Shown here in pieces: positions 10,536-23,452 of a DNA stretch of 64,000 nucleotides. This DNA comes from Gelatoporia subvermispora B (taxonomy: Eukaryota > Basidiomycota > Agaricomycetes > Polyporales > Gelatoporiaceae), in NCBI GenBank assembly GCA_000320605.2, contig KB445796.1:318916-382915 (forward strand). Reading direction: 5' to 3'. The stretch's first letter is position 1. Each line of letters starts with the position of its first letter. The notes beneath the pieces are model-generated. The model was not told the origin of the DNA. It worked only from the letters and a program-made list of their open reading frames with translations, and made no database searches. The position numbers and the translations under genes are program-made.

Positions 10536-12020
10536 TCAGCGCTGGCCGTACGCCGTCGTCTCGTACTTGCCGATGCCGACGATGACGTTCTGCGGCTCCT
10601 GAGGCTTGTTCTTGAGGTAGTTCTCGAGGATGGTGCGGGTGCCCGCGGCGTAACGCGCCTGGGCGTCGAGGGTGGTGCCCGAGTAGTGCGGGACCATGCC
10701 GTTGCCGCCGCCGAGGGGGTTCTTCATGGTGCGCCAGACGTGGTCCTTGGGCGCGGGCTGGACGTTCCAGACATCACCGGCGTAGCCGGCAAGCTGGCCG
10801 CTCTTCAGCGCCTCAGCGACCGCGTCCTTGTCGCAGATCGCGCCACGCGCGGTGTTGACGAGCCACGCACCCTGTAGGAACGAATGAGTGCTACTCGAGA
10901 AGCGAAGGTGAAATATGAGACGCACCTTCTTGAAGTGCTTGAGCAGCTCAGCGTTGACGAGGCCGCGGGTGCCCTCGTGAAGCGGGGCGTTGACGGTGAC
11001 GACGTCGCACTGGGAGACGAACTCCTTGAGGTCCTCGACGCGGCGCGCGTTGACGGCCTTGGCGGCATGCTCGGGGAGGGGCGCGTAGTCGTAGTAGAGG
11101 AGCTCCTTGCAGTCGAAGGGCACAAGACGCTGGAGGACACGGTAGCCGATGCGGCCAGCACCAATGGTGCCGACGACCTTGCCCTCGAGGTCGAACGCGT
11201 TGCGGGCGATGTCGGAGACCTGCCAGTCGCCGCGCTCGATCATCTGCGGGGCGCCGGTCAGCGCGTGGAGACGGAAGCAATGTGCGGGGCACGTACCTCG
11301 TGGGCGGGGACGAAGTTGCGGACGAGCAGGAGGATGCTCATCATGACGTGCTCCGCGACGGAGACGACATTCGAGCCAGAGACCTCGAGGACCTGGATCT
11401 TGCGCTCGACGGCGGCGTTGAGGTCGATGTGGTCAGAGCCGACACCAGCAGTGATACAGATCTTGAGGTTCTTGGCCTACGAGGATCGAACATCGTCATT
11501 CCTAATTCGGCAATGTTCCGGACCGGAAGAATGCTTTACCTTGTCGATGAGATCACGCGTAAGGTAACCGGGGTGGAAAGGCGTGGTGATCAGGACCTCA
11601 GCCTATGCGATGCGGAGTGAGCAGTGTGGTTCAGTGTGGCGCCTTATCGGGGAACACGTACATCGACGATGTGCTTCTGGAAGTCGCTGTCGGGACCCTC
11701 CTTGCTGTCGCTGACCTATTTCATTGACGATGTCTTGAGCGACGGCGATTGAACAATGCAGAACGAATACGTACAATGAGCTCGTGGCCCTCAGACTCCA
11801 ACCACTGGCGGATGCCGAGCTAGAAATAGACAAGATTAGCTCGATCATAAGACGCGTCGCGGCCGCCACAGGAGCTTACCTGGTTCTCAATGGTTCCAAG
11901 GAGACGGGGCTCCTGGGTAGCAGCCTCACCGCCCTTGTAGAGAATAGCAAGAACCTGGAAGGATGCGTGGGTTAGAGTTGGGCACTTGCAGTGCGTATCC
12001 TCTGGTGCGCTCACCTTCAT
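10536..12020 (-). CDS. FDH1: NAD-dependent formate dehydrogenase
   Basis: Cytosolic enzyme oxidising formate to CO2 with NAD+; in wood-decay fungi it disposes of formate from oxalate and methanol metabolism. Exons: 12020-12015 (only ATGAAG), 11954-11880, 11819-11775, 11715-11662, 11602-11540, 11476-11297, 11243-10926, 10871-10536; 358 aa, the family's usual size. Start [14 protein letters not shown] matches the family once the 6-nt first exon is joined. Motifs: [11 protein letters not shown], the conserved Asn in [15 protein letters not shown]-binding [12 protein letters not shown] with [18 protein letters not shown], the Gln of [12 protein letters not shown] and catalytic His of [12 protein letters not shown]. 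It ends YETTAYGQR with no peroxisomal signal and no presequence. A TATAAAAG box lies about 95 bp upstream. Confidence 0.96.
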
Positions 12021-12111
12021 GTTGCGATTGAGACTGGGAGAGGAAGGGCGATGGAAGTGGTTGAGAGTCGAACGGGTGGGTTTGACGGCGGAACCCCACA
12101 GAGCCGCAGCT

Positions 12112-12119
12112 CTTTTATA
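12112..12119 (-). promoter_or_regulatory. TATA box of FDH
   Basis: TATAAAAG on the minus strand, 92 bp before the FDH start codon and followed by CT-rich sequence up to the ATG. A strong TATA box fits an inducible or highly expressed gene; this is inferred. Confidence 0.65.
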
Positions 12120-12120
12120 G

Positions 12121-13220
12121 GAGAAGAGCGGGAGGATGGTCATGAGGTGGCTGAGTGTCTGAGTGTGTGGGATCGATTGCCGAACTGCTAGGAGTGCTTT
12201 AGGCTAAGAGAATATGAAGGCTTTCCGACTGAGCCCTCAGCCACCCACGCCGGAGAAGGAAGGTCACGTGCGGCACGCGCGCCGAAAACACCCTCGACGT
12301 CCCGCGGCAGGAACAGCGTCTGAGGCGCCCATCCACCCGACGGTTGCTGCTCCGAGATTGCACGATGACCATCGCATCGCCAGAGCGTCTCGCCGTCTCT
12401 CGCGACCGCTCGTAACATCTCACCCCGCTGCGCGTGGCGTTCCGGAGCCCCCGAGGGATGCCAGAGCCCGCCGCACGCAGCCATGGACAACACCGGACCG
12501 TGCGATCGAATACGATTATACCCTGACTGTGCCGGTCATCTGACGGGCGCGAGAGGGACGGCTTGAGACGGTACGGAAGGGGCGTCCGTTCCTGGGCAGC
12601 CCGTCTGTCCGTCTGCATTGCGGCAGCCGTCCCAGGCGTGAACCGTCCGCAGCCGCTCCCAATCCAACCCCAGGCGTCTGGCAGCAGAAGACATGGTGAG
12701 AGCCTCTGCATGCGCTTTCCTATCGCCCAGACACGGCCTGCTCCGATGGCTTCCCGGATATGGCAGCGCGATATGCAAACCGATGTCGCGAAGTCCAACG
12801 CGTTCGACTTCGGAACACACTCACTCGCTGGAAGCGTTTGTTTGTTGTGAGAATCGCGTCTAGTTGGTAGGCCCTCGATCCCATGTCCACTCACAATTGA
12901 CTTCTAGTTCCCCTGGAGCGCATTCGAAATGAACATGTGTCACTGCTCCATCCGCACTGCGCGGTCTGATGATTGGGTGGCGAGCTTGGAACCTGATAGA
13001 AGTTGCGCTCTAGCCTCCTTGATCTCACGACAGCCGTAGGGACTTGATAATAGTTTAATCCGAGGGTAACGTCATTATAATATGGTACTAGATTCACTCT
13101 ACCGGCCGTTAAGCAGGTGTTTACGCAGGCGTCTGACATAAGTACTGAACTCACCTAAACGTTCAGCCCACTCTCCTCCGAGCTGCAGGCCGCCGCCGCC
13201 GCCGCATTAATCGACCCATA
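12121..13220. other. 1.1-kb intergenic region
   Basis: Between the FDH promoter and the 3' end of the ERD1-type gene. It contains a 231-codon minus-strand open frame (12199-12894) with no recognisable domain and Arg/Ser-rich composition, read here as chance coding in GC-rich DNA. A short CCG-repeat tract lies at about 13190-13206. Confidence 0.45.
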
Positions 13221-14814
13221 TTACCCGCCTTCCGAGACACGTCGCTCGATGTCTGTCTGAATCATTTCGAACTTGTCTTCCACGTCGTCCCGGTGAGCGC
13301 TGAGCGGGGCCTCCCGGGCTGCGCGCGCGTCTTTGACAACCTCCCATTCCACACGGATGAACACCCACATCCACCGGCGCATAATCTCGGCCATTTCAAT
13401 CCAGAAGATTAGCAAGTCTCCGTCTCCGTACGAGTGCAGGTGGCTCGACAGCTTTGCCGACCATGTCAGGCGCAGCACGAGGTCGACGAGAATGACAAAT
13501 GGATATACGGGCAGGGGTAGAAGCAGTCGCGGGCGGAGCCCGTATGGATGTGTCCGGCGCCCCGAAGTATAAGACAATGTCGCACCCTCAGGAAGGCCGT
13601 CCTTCACCGAGTCGGGATCGTGTGCGTCGAGGAGTGGCGAGCGCGAACGTAGGCGCGGGAGAAGCAGGGGGCGCGGTGGTACGCCGGGGTCGGGATTGGC
13701 AGAAGGTCGGGGAAGAAGGAGATCAAAGCCCCAGTCGTACGTAACGTCCCACCAGAAGGAATACAGCGAGTTGATGCCCGCGGCCAAGAGCCTATACCTT
13801 ACGTGAGTAACATTGGCAACAGTATTCTTCTAAAGCCTACTTGCCACAACCGAAATAGTTGATGTTCGCCGTGCCATGCCTCTCGTGCAGCGCGGTCGCC
13901 TTTGACAGCTGTGAGGTCAGATATGACTATGCGCTGGGCGGCAGATAGGTAAATCACGGGGAAGGCACTCGCGTACTTCAGCGCGTTCAACAGTGGACGA
14001 CGACTGTTGTTTGTGCAAGAAGTATATTCAATGAGACATTGTCTCAGCCGGACTGCGTAGGGAAGGCTAGCTCGGGTTATTGAGATTGTCAAGAGTCGTG
14101 GGCGGGAGTGCCTTACCTCATGATTGTGGGCAATATCCACCGCGCCAATCCTGTTTGCGCGGGTTGGATCAGGAGACTGCCTCCAGGCAGTAACATGCAC
14201 AACGATAGCCACACATCTCCGAGCACTTTAGCAAAAGACGTGAAGACATCGGCGAAGACGACGTCCGAAAAGTATATTCGATGATGCGGAGGAGATATAC
14301 ATCTATGTATAGAACTGTGTATTTGCGGCGTGAGGCGGTGGTAGTATTAGGAAGAAGCAGGTACTCACTGAAGGAATTTGTCGCGTTCTGCCTTCTGGAA
14401 GACATCCCAGGGGCATATGAGCGCCATGCATAGGCATGAAGCGGCGACAGCGGGAACGAACTTGAACGTGTCTACCAGGTAGACGTCCCCATAGGTAGCA
14501 AAGCGAAACGCTGTCCACGCGAAAAGAGTCCACACAGAATATGCGATAAAGAGTCTATATACCGGCCCATACACCGTAGATGGGTGGGCTATCGATTTCC
14601 ACCCGTGTCCGCGAGTTGTCGGAAGGGATGTTGTGAGACGACTATCGTCATGCCTTCGGAGGTCCAGGGCGGACACAGGGTCGATCCCAAACGCGTACAA
14701 GCCGTGCAGGTTGGTCGCCCAGCCGAGGATGCCTAGACCAGCAAGACAGAGGACACGGAATGGGAGAGGAAATGCAGCAGAGAAGAGGAGCTCTCCCCCT
14801 ACATCTGGAGCCAT
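13221..14814 (-). CDS. ERD1: ERD1/XPR1-type EXS-domain membrane protein
   Basis: Multi-pass membrane protein of the EXS (ERD1/XPR1/SYG1) family without an SPX domain. Yeast Erd1 is a Golgi protein involved in phosphate recycling and retention of ER and glycosylation proteins. Exons: 14814-14369, 14302-14117, 14066-13845, 13791-13221; 474 aa. Family hallmarks: PLPFRVLCLAGLGILGWATN at the N-terminus, CPWDVFQKAERDKFL, IYFSDVVFADVFTSFAKVLG, ALKYASAFPVIYLSAAQ, and the EXS core LLAAGINSLYSFWWDVTYDW, then MRRWMWVFIRVEWE. Intron 3 (13792-13844) begins with GC (GCAAGT) rather than GT, and the frame and family sequence require this junction. C-terminal 20 residues are charged and cytosolic. Confidence 0.9.
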
Positions 14815-17695
14815 TTGAACACGATTTGAGGTCGTCTCCTGCGTCGCCCGACAATGATTCGTGGATGAGACTTATATTGACATCGGCGGAGGGAGGTGTA
14901 GGCTTCTCCGCTTGGAGTTACTCCAATATGGTCGGGGAAAGCACTGTCGAGGACCAAGAGGATAATGAGAGGTCTCAAGACAAATTTGCGACGTGTATGT
15001 GGCTGCTCGATGAGCGCAACGATGAACGCGCAGTGTTCGCTCCAATATAGGCCACGTGGGGAACGCGTGGCGTATCTATCACATGACTTTCCTTAGGCCT
15101 CATCATAACGGTACTGAGCTGCGGCATGCCAACATCACTTCCGCTTGTCGTCCATTTCCCGATGGTCAAGTCCTCGCCACATTTCTACGACCGGCCGCCA
15201 TGATCGATTTCATAATTCTCCCTAGGACACGACGAACTGCACCTCCGAGCAATCGTGGTTGCAGAGAGAACAGGAGCGTCTTTCTCGCGAATCGCGACTT
15301 GATCGCCCTACTTTCGGGCCTCGGGCAAACAGGCACCTGAGGTGTAGTTGTGATCATATACTATCCGAGGTCTGCTATACTGGCATTTTGTCTCGTCGCT
15401 AGGCTCCAGTCATGCTTGAGAGGCCAATTGAAGTGATCCGGCTCGTAATCATATCCCTGCGGGCCTTCGACTCGTATTCCCGCGCAATCTTAGGAGGCCT
15501 ATGACCTTATGCCGCGATATTCGCTACTGTGTGAGCATGTAGCCAGTATTTGCTTCTTTTATCTGGGCAATTGTACAACCAGCAACAGCAGCTGTCCTGG
15601 CTTGCACGATTCCGGTCATGTTTATTCAACTCACGATAGAGCGACAGATAATGCACAACAATAGGACACTCACGTAGACTCGCGTGCGACGGAAACTCTT
15701 GCATTCCGGAGGTGGCTAACCATAGGTTCGAATTGCATCGCAGTCATAACTTCATTCATGATATATGACGCTTGAATAGGCAGCGTGTGCGTTCATGCGC
15801 CTGTCGACACGTCAAGTCTGGGTCTCGCTCATAGTAACTGGAATGTGCTGAGTTCCGTTATAGCCTTCAGTGCAGCTAAACCTGTACCCAAACGTTATGG
15901 AAACGTTGTTTCCATCGGAATCATGTGTCATGCACTGTCACGGATTCTGCTCGTATATGGCGATCGTCATAAACCGCAACGGAAGCAATCCTGACGTTTG
16001 TGACAGTGCAACTTCGAGCACATTTGACGAACTTTCCGGCTGAGATAGTACACGCGCGAGCAAATGATCAAGCAAGAATGTATACTGGAATACTTGGTAC
16101 GTGGCAGTACTCTGTAAACCAGTGAAGACCAACTAGTCTTCACTCACTGCGCCCGAAACTCGTCGTGCGCACCGTCACGTGACTCCCGCCGCCGCAGCCA
16201 CAGCGCGCGCGGCATTCGCACCTCCAGTACTTTCGTCAACACTGCCTGGCATGCGGGGGCTCGGCGCGTCAATATCCTCCACAAAAGTTGCATCTACGGT
16301 TCCTTTTCAATTCAGGACTTCAGGAGCTGATATCGATAATATAAATGCTCCAAGCACCCTCAAATCTCTCTGGATGACGCACGGATGCAAAGCAGCCCTC
16401 AAAAGAATCAAATGAGAACAGTCGCGTTTTCACCCAAATTCATATTTATGTAATCCCTATTTCTTTGCGAGACTTGTCCGAACGAGAGCAAGGCGCAGGT
16501 CTGCCCATCTGACAACAAAGATGCAGCAGTATCTTCTCGACAGCTTGAGATCAGGCCCGTATGCTGTCTAGAGTGGCTCGACTTTGACATATCACAAGCA
16601 TCTTACGCGACCGGAAGATCCGCCCAACTAGATCGTAGACTGTTGGTCTCACGGAAGGCGGATAATGTATCCTTCTAGATGCATGGTTACGCGCCGTCTC
16701 ATGAATTCGCTGCGGCACTTGGAGCGGCGAGGCGAGCTATACATTATTGTAGTCCGATCCTTCTCTATCTGGAACGCCCAACTCACTGACTGTATACTCG
16801 CATAACCAGGGTGGCAAGTAGCAACCACCACAGTCACGCGCGACTTGTCACTATATATGGCTATCCTGCCCTTGAGTGAACTTTGATCTCAATAGGCCCT
16901 ACTGAGTAGGGACTTTCGGAGTGTCTAATCACGGTCTCCAAACTCTAAATCGACCAATCAGAGCCCATAGCGCACGTCGCCGAGCAAAAAAAACATATCG
17001 CCGAAGGGGTTTCAGAAGAATTCTTATACAGAACTGCGGACAAGATGTACGGTGGGTGCGCGATCGCAGTAAATAGTTTGCGCCGCTCTCGTGACCTCGA
17101 CATTCGAGTGGACTGTGTCTCATTTTCCTGTGCAACATAACGCTATTCGAGTTTGTCATCATTGATCAGCTTCTCGTTGCCAGTGTCCGTCGCGCTTCTG
17201 TTCGTTGGAGATCAGAAGTTGCCGCGGCCCTGCCTTTCGCAAAACCTGTGTCAAACAGCGCCGGCGTCCTCAGTCAAGAAGCCAGCGCAGACATTACAAT
17301 CTCTGCGGGGTGCTTACTGCTGTCTCCGAGACAATGCAACAAAAAACACATACGGGCGATCATCTCACAGCTCGACACTTCGGTTGTGAAAACAGCACAT
17401 TGCATCCGGTGCAATCTGTCAAAGTTGACATTCGCGAATTCTGTCATCAGCCCCCCCCCGGTAACGACGGATCGCATGGACTGATCCAGCCGATGATGCT
17501 TCCGTGTTTGGCTAGAATTGAAGCGATCTGCGCCCATAAGTATTGGGTCCCGAGCGGACAAGGTGGTAGCCGTTTCTTGACCGGAATGCAATCTATCGCA
17601 GATGACAACGATATCTTGATCCTGTTCAATCGCTTGTCGAGAAACGTCCGCGCCTATGGCACGGCCTTTAGAGCTTCGTGCGGCCCGTGTATCAG
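14815..17695. other. 2.9-kb gene-free stretch
   Basis: Nothing recognised on either strand. All open frames are under 100 codons or lack family resemblance. Base composition is less GC-rich than the neighbouring genes, with many short AT runs. No terminal repeats, tRNA boxes or reverse-transcriptase motifs were seen. It could hold a non-coding RNA or a decayed element. Confidence 0.4.
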
Positions 17696-17708
17696 TATAT
17701 ATATAAAA
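17696..17708 (+). promoter_or_regulatory. TATA box of DUF4436 paralogue A
   Basis: TATATATATAAAA about 210 bp before the assigned ATG at 17916. The other two paralogues also have a TATA box upstream. Confidence 0.6.
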
Positions 17709-17915
17709 TCAGAAACCTGATATGATCTCAGAGCTTTCTTGGTCGTTCCAAGTTTCACAGTTGTCTCGTTCACTTCGTTTTCTTCTCTGGGGCTTGCTCC
17801 TCTTTTCTACTTCTGTCTTGAGCTGTGCTCTTCAGTTTCGCCTTCCTTCCAGGGACTTTGGCTTGGCAGACCCAAAGTAACCCTGCGCAACGAGCTAATA
17901 GCTGGGTGCCTTGCA

Positions 17916-19753
17916 ATGTCGGCAAATCCTCTCTCTCCTATGGACACGTTCTCCCGAAACGTTGCCGCTCGCCCCGACAGGTCGCAGACCGTGCCCATCA
18001 TGGTAGACATTCGGGCGATGCCGGTTCAGAAGTCTGCCACCTTGCCTGGCTACGTCGAAAAGTCGGCAATCGGACTTGGTTTGACGCCCTTCCGACCGAC
18101 ACTCGTTCAAGCTGATACAACCGACAAGCTAGAGTCTGATTTGTTCGAGGACCCGATCTCGATACCTGCGTCAGCGTCCTCCACGATTACTGCAGCCACC
18201 GTAGAGCCCACCGGAGGATACCGAAACAAGTTTCGCAAAGGAGCGAGATGGCTTGGACTATGGGAGCACAAGATATCCCGTTTTATCAGACGGCACATAG
18301 TACTCTTCCTGTCCATCTTCTTGGCGGCACTCGTTGCAGGCAGTATTGGCGTTGGTTGGGCTTTGCGGCTGCGCACATTCAACGCTGTTGACATCGATGA
18401 TCCTTTCCTCAACGCGAACGTTGGTCGTCTTTTTCATCACCACTATGTTGTTATTACATGCCCAGGAACAGATTTATTTGACCGCCAATCTGGTCACTAT
18501 CGATCCTTCACAACAGGTGATGACTCTGGAATGGGAAGTCCAAGATTATCAAGTTGGCGTAGACAACAACGGCAACCCAATCTTCTGTGACAATCAATCA
18601 TCCTGCCCCGATCTTGGTATCTATTTCGATGCGTAAGTTAGCCAACCGCAAGACATGATCTCAGAACTAACCCGACCAATCAGAAACTTGCTGCAAACAA
18701 CGTCTGATGGACCGGGATCGGGAGCATCAAACAACGATCCTTCTCCAACTTTCATTCTCAATGGCACAAACTGGATCTCTCTCGCTCAGGGGACAGACCT
18801 GCGACCCAGCTCACCAATCTTTAGGACCGATGTCTTGATCTCGAGCGATGGCACTCACAGGACGGCGCAATCCTATCCATTCGACGAGTAATGACCATTT
18901 CCTTCGGAATGTCATGAGCTGATAAATTATGCACCCTCCAAAGGTACATGGCGACCCTAGCAATGTTCACCCAGTCCCTGTCAGACAATAGTCCGGTGGG
19001 CATGCTTGTAGTGAAGACGTCGGGTATCGCTGCGTGCGTATAATATCATACATCGTCGCCACGCGCAAGTCCGACCACTGATACATGCACAGAGGCTTTA
19101 ACGCGAAACTTATCGACTCGGGACTTGGACAAGACAATAGGACATATATCAAGAATATCGAAGTGTCGCGCGGCCCAGTGATCCGTGTCTATGCTGTCTT
19201 TATCGTTATGGCCATCTGTAAGTCTTTTGCGGATCCAGAACAAATTACCACTGATATACCTGCAATCCTCAGGGGCTGTCACTCTGACGTTCGTCGTCGC
19301 GGGTGTGACCGCTGTCTGGCTGGGCAAAGGGATTCGGGCGGATGTTCTGGTACTGCCCGTGGCGACGCTCTTCGCGTTCACGCAGCTTCGTGGTACACTT
19401 CCTGGCGCACCAGACGGATTCGGTACGTAAAGTGTATACCTCGTTTGGCAGCATTGCTTATACTGCGATCCTCTGCATACAGGTGCCGACATTGGTAAAG
19501 CACTCCGCGTAGCTCGGTTGATGATATGTCTCATATTGATTATATCTGCAGATTTCGTCGGTATCCTGCCTTGTCTAGCTCTGCTGACGACGTGTGTAAG
19601 TGGCGTTGGTAATATAGGTGCCGACTCAGCTCACATACATTTCTCTTTCAGTCCGTCTTCATGACCGCCGTCTTCCTCTTCAGAAATCCCGAGGTCAACA
19701 CCAAGAGATGGAGTAATCTGTCCGTTGAGCTCGGCGCGGACTCGAAAGTTTAG
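17916..19753 (+). CDS. DUF4436-type four-TM membrane protein, paralogue A
   Basis: Function unknown. Exons: 17916-18419, 18466-18632, 18684-18887, 18944-19033, 19093-19217, 19273-19422, 19483-19494 (12 nt), 19552-19595, 19652-19753; 465 aa. A cytosolic, Pro/Ser/Thr-rich N-terminus of about 120 residues leads to TM1 (VLFLSIFLAALVAGSIGVGW), an outer domain of about 200 residues with FILNGTNWISL, FRTDVLIS, the family SYPFDEY motif and N-glycosylation sites, then three TMs: VIRVYAVFIVMAIWAVTLTF, ADVLVLPVATLFAF with the conserved LRGTLPGAPDGFGADIDF, and a last helix ending FMTAVFLFRNPE. The SYPFD and LRGTLPGAP motifs match the DUF4436 pattern of bacterial and fungal proteins. The donor after exon 1 (GTTGGT) is weak, so that junction is the least sure. 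Confidence 0.8.
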
Positions 19754-20023
19754 TCCGCAGTGTAGCACCTTAGCTCAACGGCCCAGTGACATTAGTGAAC
19801 TGTCTTTACGTGTTCGTATTGTGTGTCTATCGATTTAAACACTGTTGTACACCACCGTGAACCCCAGAATCCTTGTCTGTATGCTTGAAAGTATCGCAAT
19901 CAAGCAACGCAACCAGCCACTCTGATGGAATTTGCGAAGCTGAGCAAAGAGGTTCATGACTACGATTTAGTCCTAACAATAGCGTGTACAGTGACAGAAC
20001 AGAACAGCACCGAGTCGCAAATA

Positions 20024-23000
20024 TCAGCCATATGGGTTTGGCTGCCTCTGCAGTTGCGACCCAGATGAAACCGTGCACTCGTATGTGGTATACATCACGA
20101 GCAGGTGCAGCGCAATGGCGTAGCAGATGAAGGCTGTCCGCGTCCGCCGATTGCCGAGAATCGCGCGTGTTAGCACGAGCACGCCCCTCTCTAGCACGTT
20201 CAACGACTCGTAAGCCCTGTTCGCCTCCTGAGCAAACGTCAGTGGATATCAGATCTGACGAACAAAAGATACTGACTCTGCCCCTGAAGGCCTGGAAAGG
20301 ATTCATCGCCTCCTCGCTGTATTCGAGATGATCAGATAGTGATTACATCTATCACACTGATATAGCTCACTATCGCACCCTGTACTTGCTCATGTCGTCG
20401 GGTCGGCTCGTTGAGCTTGAAGGCAAGGGGTCGAGTGTCGACGGTCTCGCAGCAGCGTCTTCTCGGTAGCTCTGCATGTAACGGACCTTCTCGTATAGCT
20501 TCAAATTATCTGCTTGCAGCGATTTCACCTGGGTGTATCAAGCTTGATCAGACATGTGTGGTGAAATGTGACAAGATGGTGACTAACCTCTGCTCGAAGT
20601 TCTGAGATGACATTAAACTGTTTGCGCAGTTCCTGAGGCAATGTCAATCAATATGTACACCGGTTGTCCGTTAGGTTCGTTACCTCTTCCAGCTCGGCGT
20701 TCCGTTGACGGAACCTATCACGTTGGCTTGTCACAATGGGCAGAATAGACGTATCTGCCGCGGACGTGAATGGTATCGGAGTGTTTCTTGCCGGCGAATC
20801 CTGAGGTAGAATTGAGTTACATCAGACGCGACTATGACCGAGAACCCTACACTGTGCTTCTTGCCGAGATCGAGTCCCGCAAGGATGTCTGATGTCGCGT
20901 CGTCCTCATCAGAAGGCGCTGCCGTAGACGGGCCTCCGTTCAAATCGCCAGCTGGCTTCCGCTGGTCCATTTGTAGCAGATCGTTCTCAAGCTTTTCACT
21001 GAGTGCGCGCTGCTTTTCCAGCTCGGCTTCGCTTTGTTCCAGCTCGGCTTTGGTGGCTTGAAGGGTAGCTTCCAGCTCTCCATGCATGATCTGGGCAATA
21101 CAGCACGACGGTCATCACCCTTGACGGGTACACCGATGCTGGAGCTTGGGTACGTACTCGGAACTTCGTCAGCTCTTCCAAGATGCGCTTGTTCTTCGTC
21201 GCAAGCAAAACCTCGAGGGACTTGCCACGTCGATCATTGGTTTTGTCCGCGTTCGGGTCAGGTAGTTGCAGTCCCAGAGCATCGCCGTTGCCATTCAAGT
21301 AGCCCCCATCCTCGTCTGCATCCTCATCTAGGCCAGCAAATTCAACATACTGTCAACGTGGATATCAGATGTGACATTGAGGAGAAACCATGGGAAACGT
21401 ACCTTCATGATATCGAGCTCGCGCTTGATTTCGTCGTAGTCGTTGTATTGCTTTATCTTCTGCTTGAGTTGATCTATCTCGCTAGCCTAGATTGAATGAG
21501 ACAAAATCAAATCAACAATGTTTAGCAAGCATCGGATGATCTCGACACCAACCCTTCTTTGGGAATCCTTGCGAGCTTCCTCCAACTGCTTGGCCGCAGC
21601 GTTTTGAGCCTCTGCCGTAGCTTGTTTCTGAGCCTCAAGTGCCTGAGACAGACGGTCTGTCTCGGCTTCAAGTTCCGTGACTTTTGCTTCTAGTTCTTTG
21701 ACTCTGCGACACCGGGATGAGCATGGGTGTCTCTTCTATATCAGGAAATGCACCGACCGATCGCTGCCCTGATTGCCGCTTTTGATAGCTTCGATTTCAG
21801 CGCGAAGCAGCTCCTGTAAGATTCGGTGGTTGAGCCCAAGTTGGTTAAGAATCCGAAGATCCCGACATACGTTACGCCGCTCGACAGTTGCCACGCGGTT
21901 GTTAGCTTGCTCGAGGTCAGCCACCACCATGTCGAGCTCTGCGAGTTTCGCTACGACTTCTTGATCTACACGGGGGAGGAGAAGAAAGTACAAGTCAATG
22001 TTGGGTGTTGTATTGATTATAGCATGCATTAAGCCGAACCTTGCCGTTGCGTATGGTCAAATAGCTTGGCTTGGTTAGAGTCATTTGACATCCGCAAGTC
22101 ACGAAGTTGGTTCTTAGTGAGCGTGATCTGACGTTGGAGATCTTGCTCTCTGTTTGCGTGCCAATGTGTCAGATCCACATGCTCAAAGTGATGTCGTCAG
22201 CGCCTACCGTTCCTCATAGTTGCGGATCCTCTCGTCATAGGTGGCATTAAGCTCGTTCTCCTTCTGTGTGACCCTCTCCTGAACCATGTCCTCCATCTAC
22301 AAAAGACGTCAATCATGAAGCTGCGAACTTGCTCTCGTACAGTAATATTGACCTTCTGCTCGAGCTGTTCGATCCGTGTTTCGGCTTTCTTCTTAGCAGT
22401 CTCCAGGGAGGACGTCTCGGCCAGCTTCCGACGCAGCTCAGCGTTCTCATCACGCATACGCTGCAGCTCGAATTCAAGCTCCCGTGCCTCTGCAACCTTC
22501 ACGGTCTGGTCCTGTTCGTGAGGAAAGTGTTAAACGCAGTCCGCGCATGGTCAAGGGCATGTGGGCACGCACGACAGCGGCTTCCAGTAATGGGTACGGA
22601 TCTGGAGCTTCGGCAAGAACTTTGTAAACGTTGAGAAAGGCGTTCTCAGCGGCCTTCGACCGTTTCGTCAAGCTGTCGATTTCCGTCTGGTATGCTATTT
22701 GCGAGATATTCTGGTCAGAGGCAAACCTCTGGGAGCATATGCAACTAGCGCACCTTTGAGAAGGCCCTTGAAAGCTGTGAGCTTCTCCTCGTCCGGTATC
22801 TTCCTAAATTCTACATATAGTGCGTGAATGCAAGCCTCAGCATACATGTACTGTTGACAAACCCTTGGTACGATCCGCGAGAGCCTTGCGGCCAACTACG
22901 CTCTCCTTTTGGTTCTCCACGAGTTCAATACCCTGAGCGTCGAGTGTCTTCTGCAGCTCCGACAGGTTAATTTCTGTTCCCATGTTCGTCAAGCTGGCTC

Positions 23001-23067
23001 TGGCATGTCTCCAAATGTACTCACCCTTCCATGTCGCCAGCGCACCCGAGAAGTTATGTTCGGCCAT
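20024..23067 (-). CDS. COY1: CASP/Coy1 Golgi coiled-coil tethering protein
   Basis: Golgi membrane protein acting in intra-Golgi vesicle tethering. About 690 aa in roughly 16 exons. Starts [14 protein letters not shown] at 23067. Nearly all of it is coiled coil (for example [40 protein letters not shown]). The CASP C-terminal domain is clear: [39 protein letters not shown], then [13 protein letters not shown]. It ends with a tail anchor ([20 protein letters not shown]) and the stop at 20024-20026. In the next-to-last region the usable donor is the GTGAGC inside CGATAGTGAGC, which restores KYRVRYEEAMNPF. It is divergent from MRPS9. Confidence 0.93.
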
Positions 23068-23452
23068 CTTGATCCCGCCTGCGGAACTGATAGTGCAACT
23101 CTTGATTCAAATGTACAGCCAGTACAGGATTCTTAGAGACACAAATAAGTAGCAGGAGCTCCAGGCGACGTCCCTAGCTCGTTGCAAGAGAAGAAACGGG
23201 AAGCAGCTGGAGGCGCTATGTTCATGACACGGTAGCCGACTGTGAGGGGAGGCGCGCGCTTCATCGACGGAAAAGGCAAGTCGTCCTACGACCCCACGTG
23301 GCCCAGAAATTGCAGACCGAATCCGGACAGCCAAGTCTCCTGAGGTCTGCTACGGTCTACTCAGGTCGCTTCCGTCTCGCGCACTCTCCTGGACGGAGAC
23401 AAGCCGTCTTCTGTCGGTCTTTAGGCTTGCTCTGGACTTGCTTTTCTCCAGG
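23068..23452. promoter_or_regulatory. Divergent promoter, COY1 / MRPS9
   Basis: 385 bp between two outward-facing starts. No TATA box; the MRPS9 side is TC-rich. Confidence 0.5.

Noticed and set aside
12199..12894. 231-codon minus-strand open frame upstream of FDH
   Set aside because: Arg/Ser/Cys-rich, no recognisable motif or hydrophobic core; typical chance frame in GC-rich promoter DNA.
15721..15760. GGTTCGAATT, similar to a tRNA B box
   Set aside because: No matching A box or acceptor-stem pairing; no tRNA fold.
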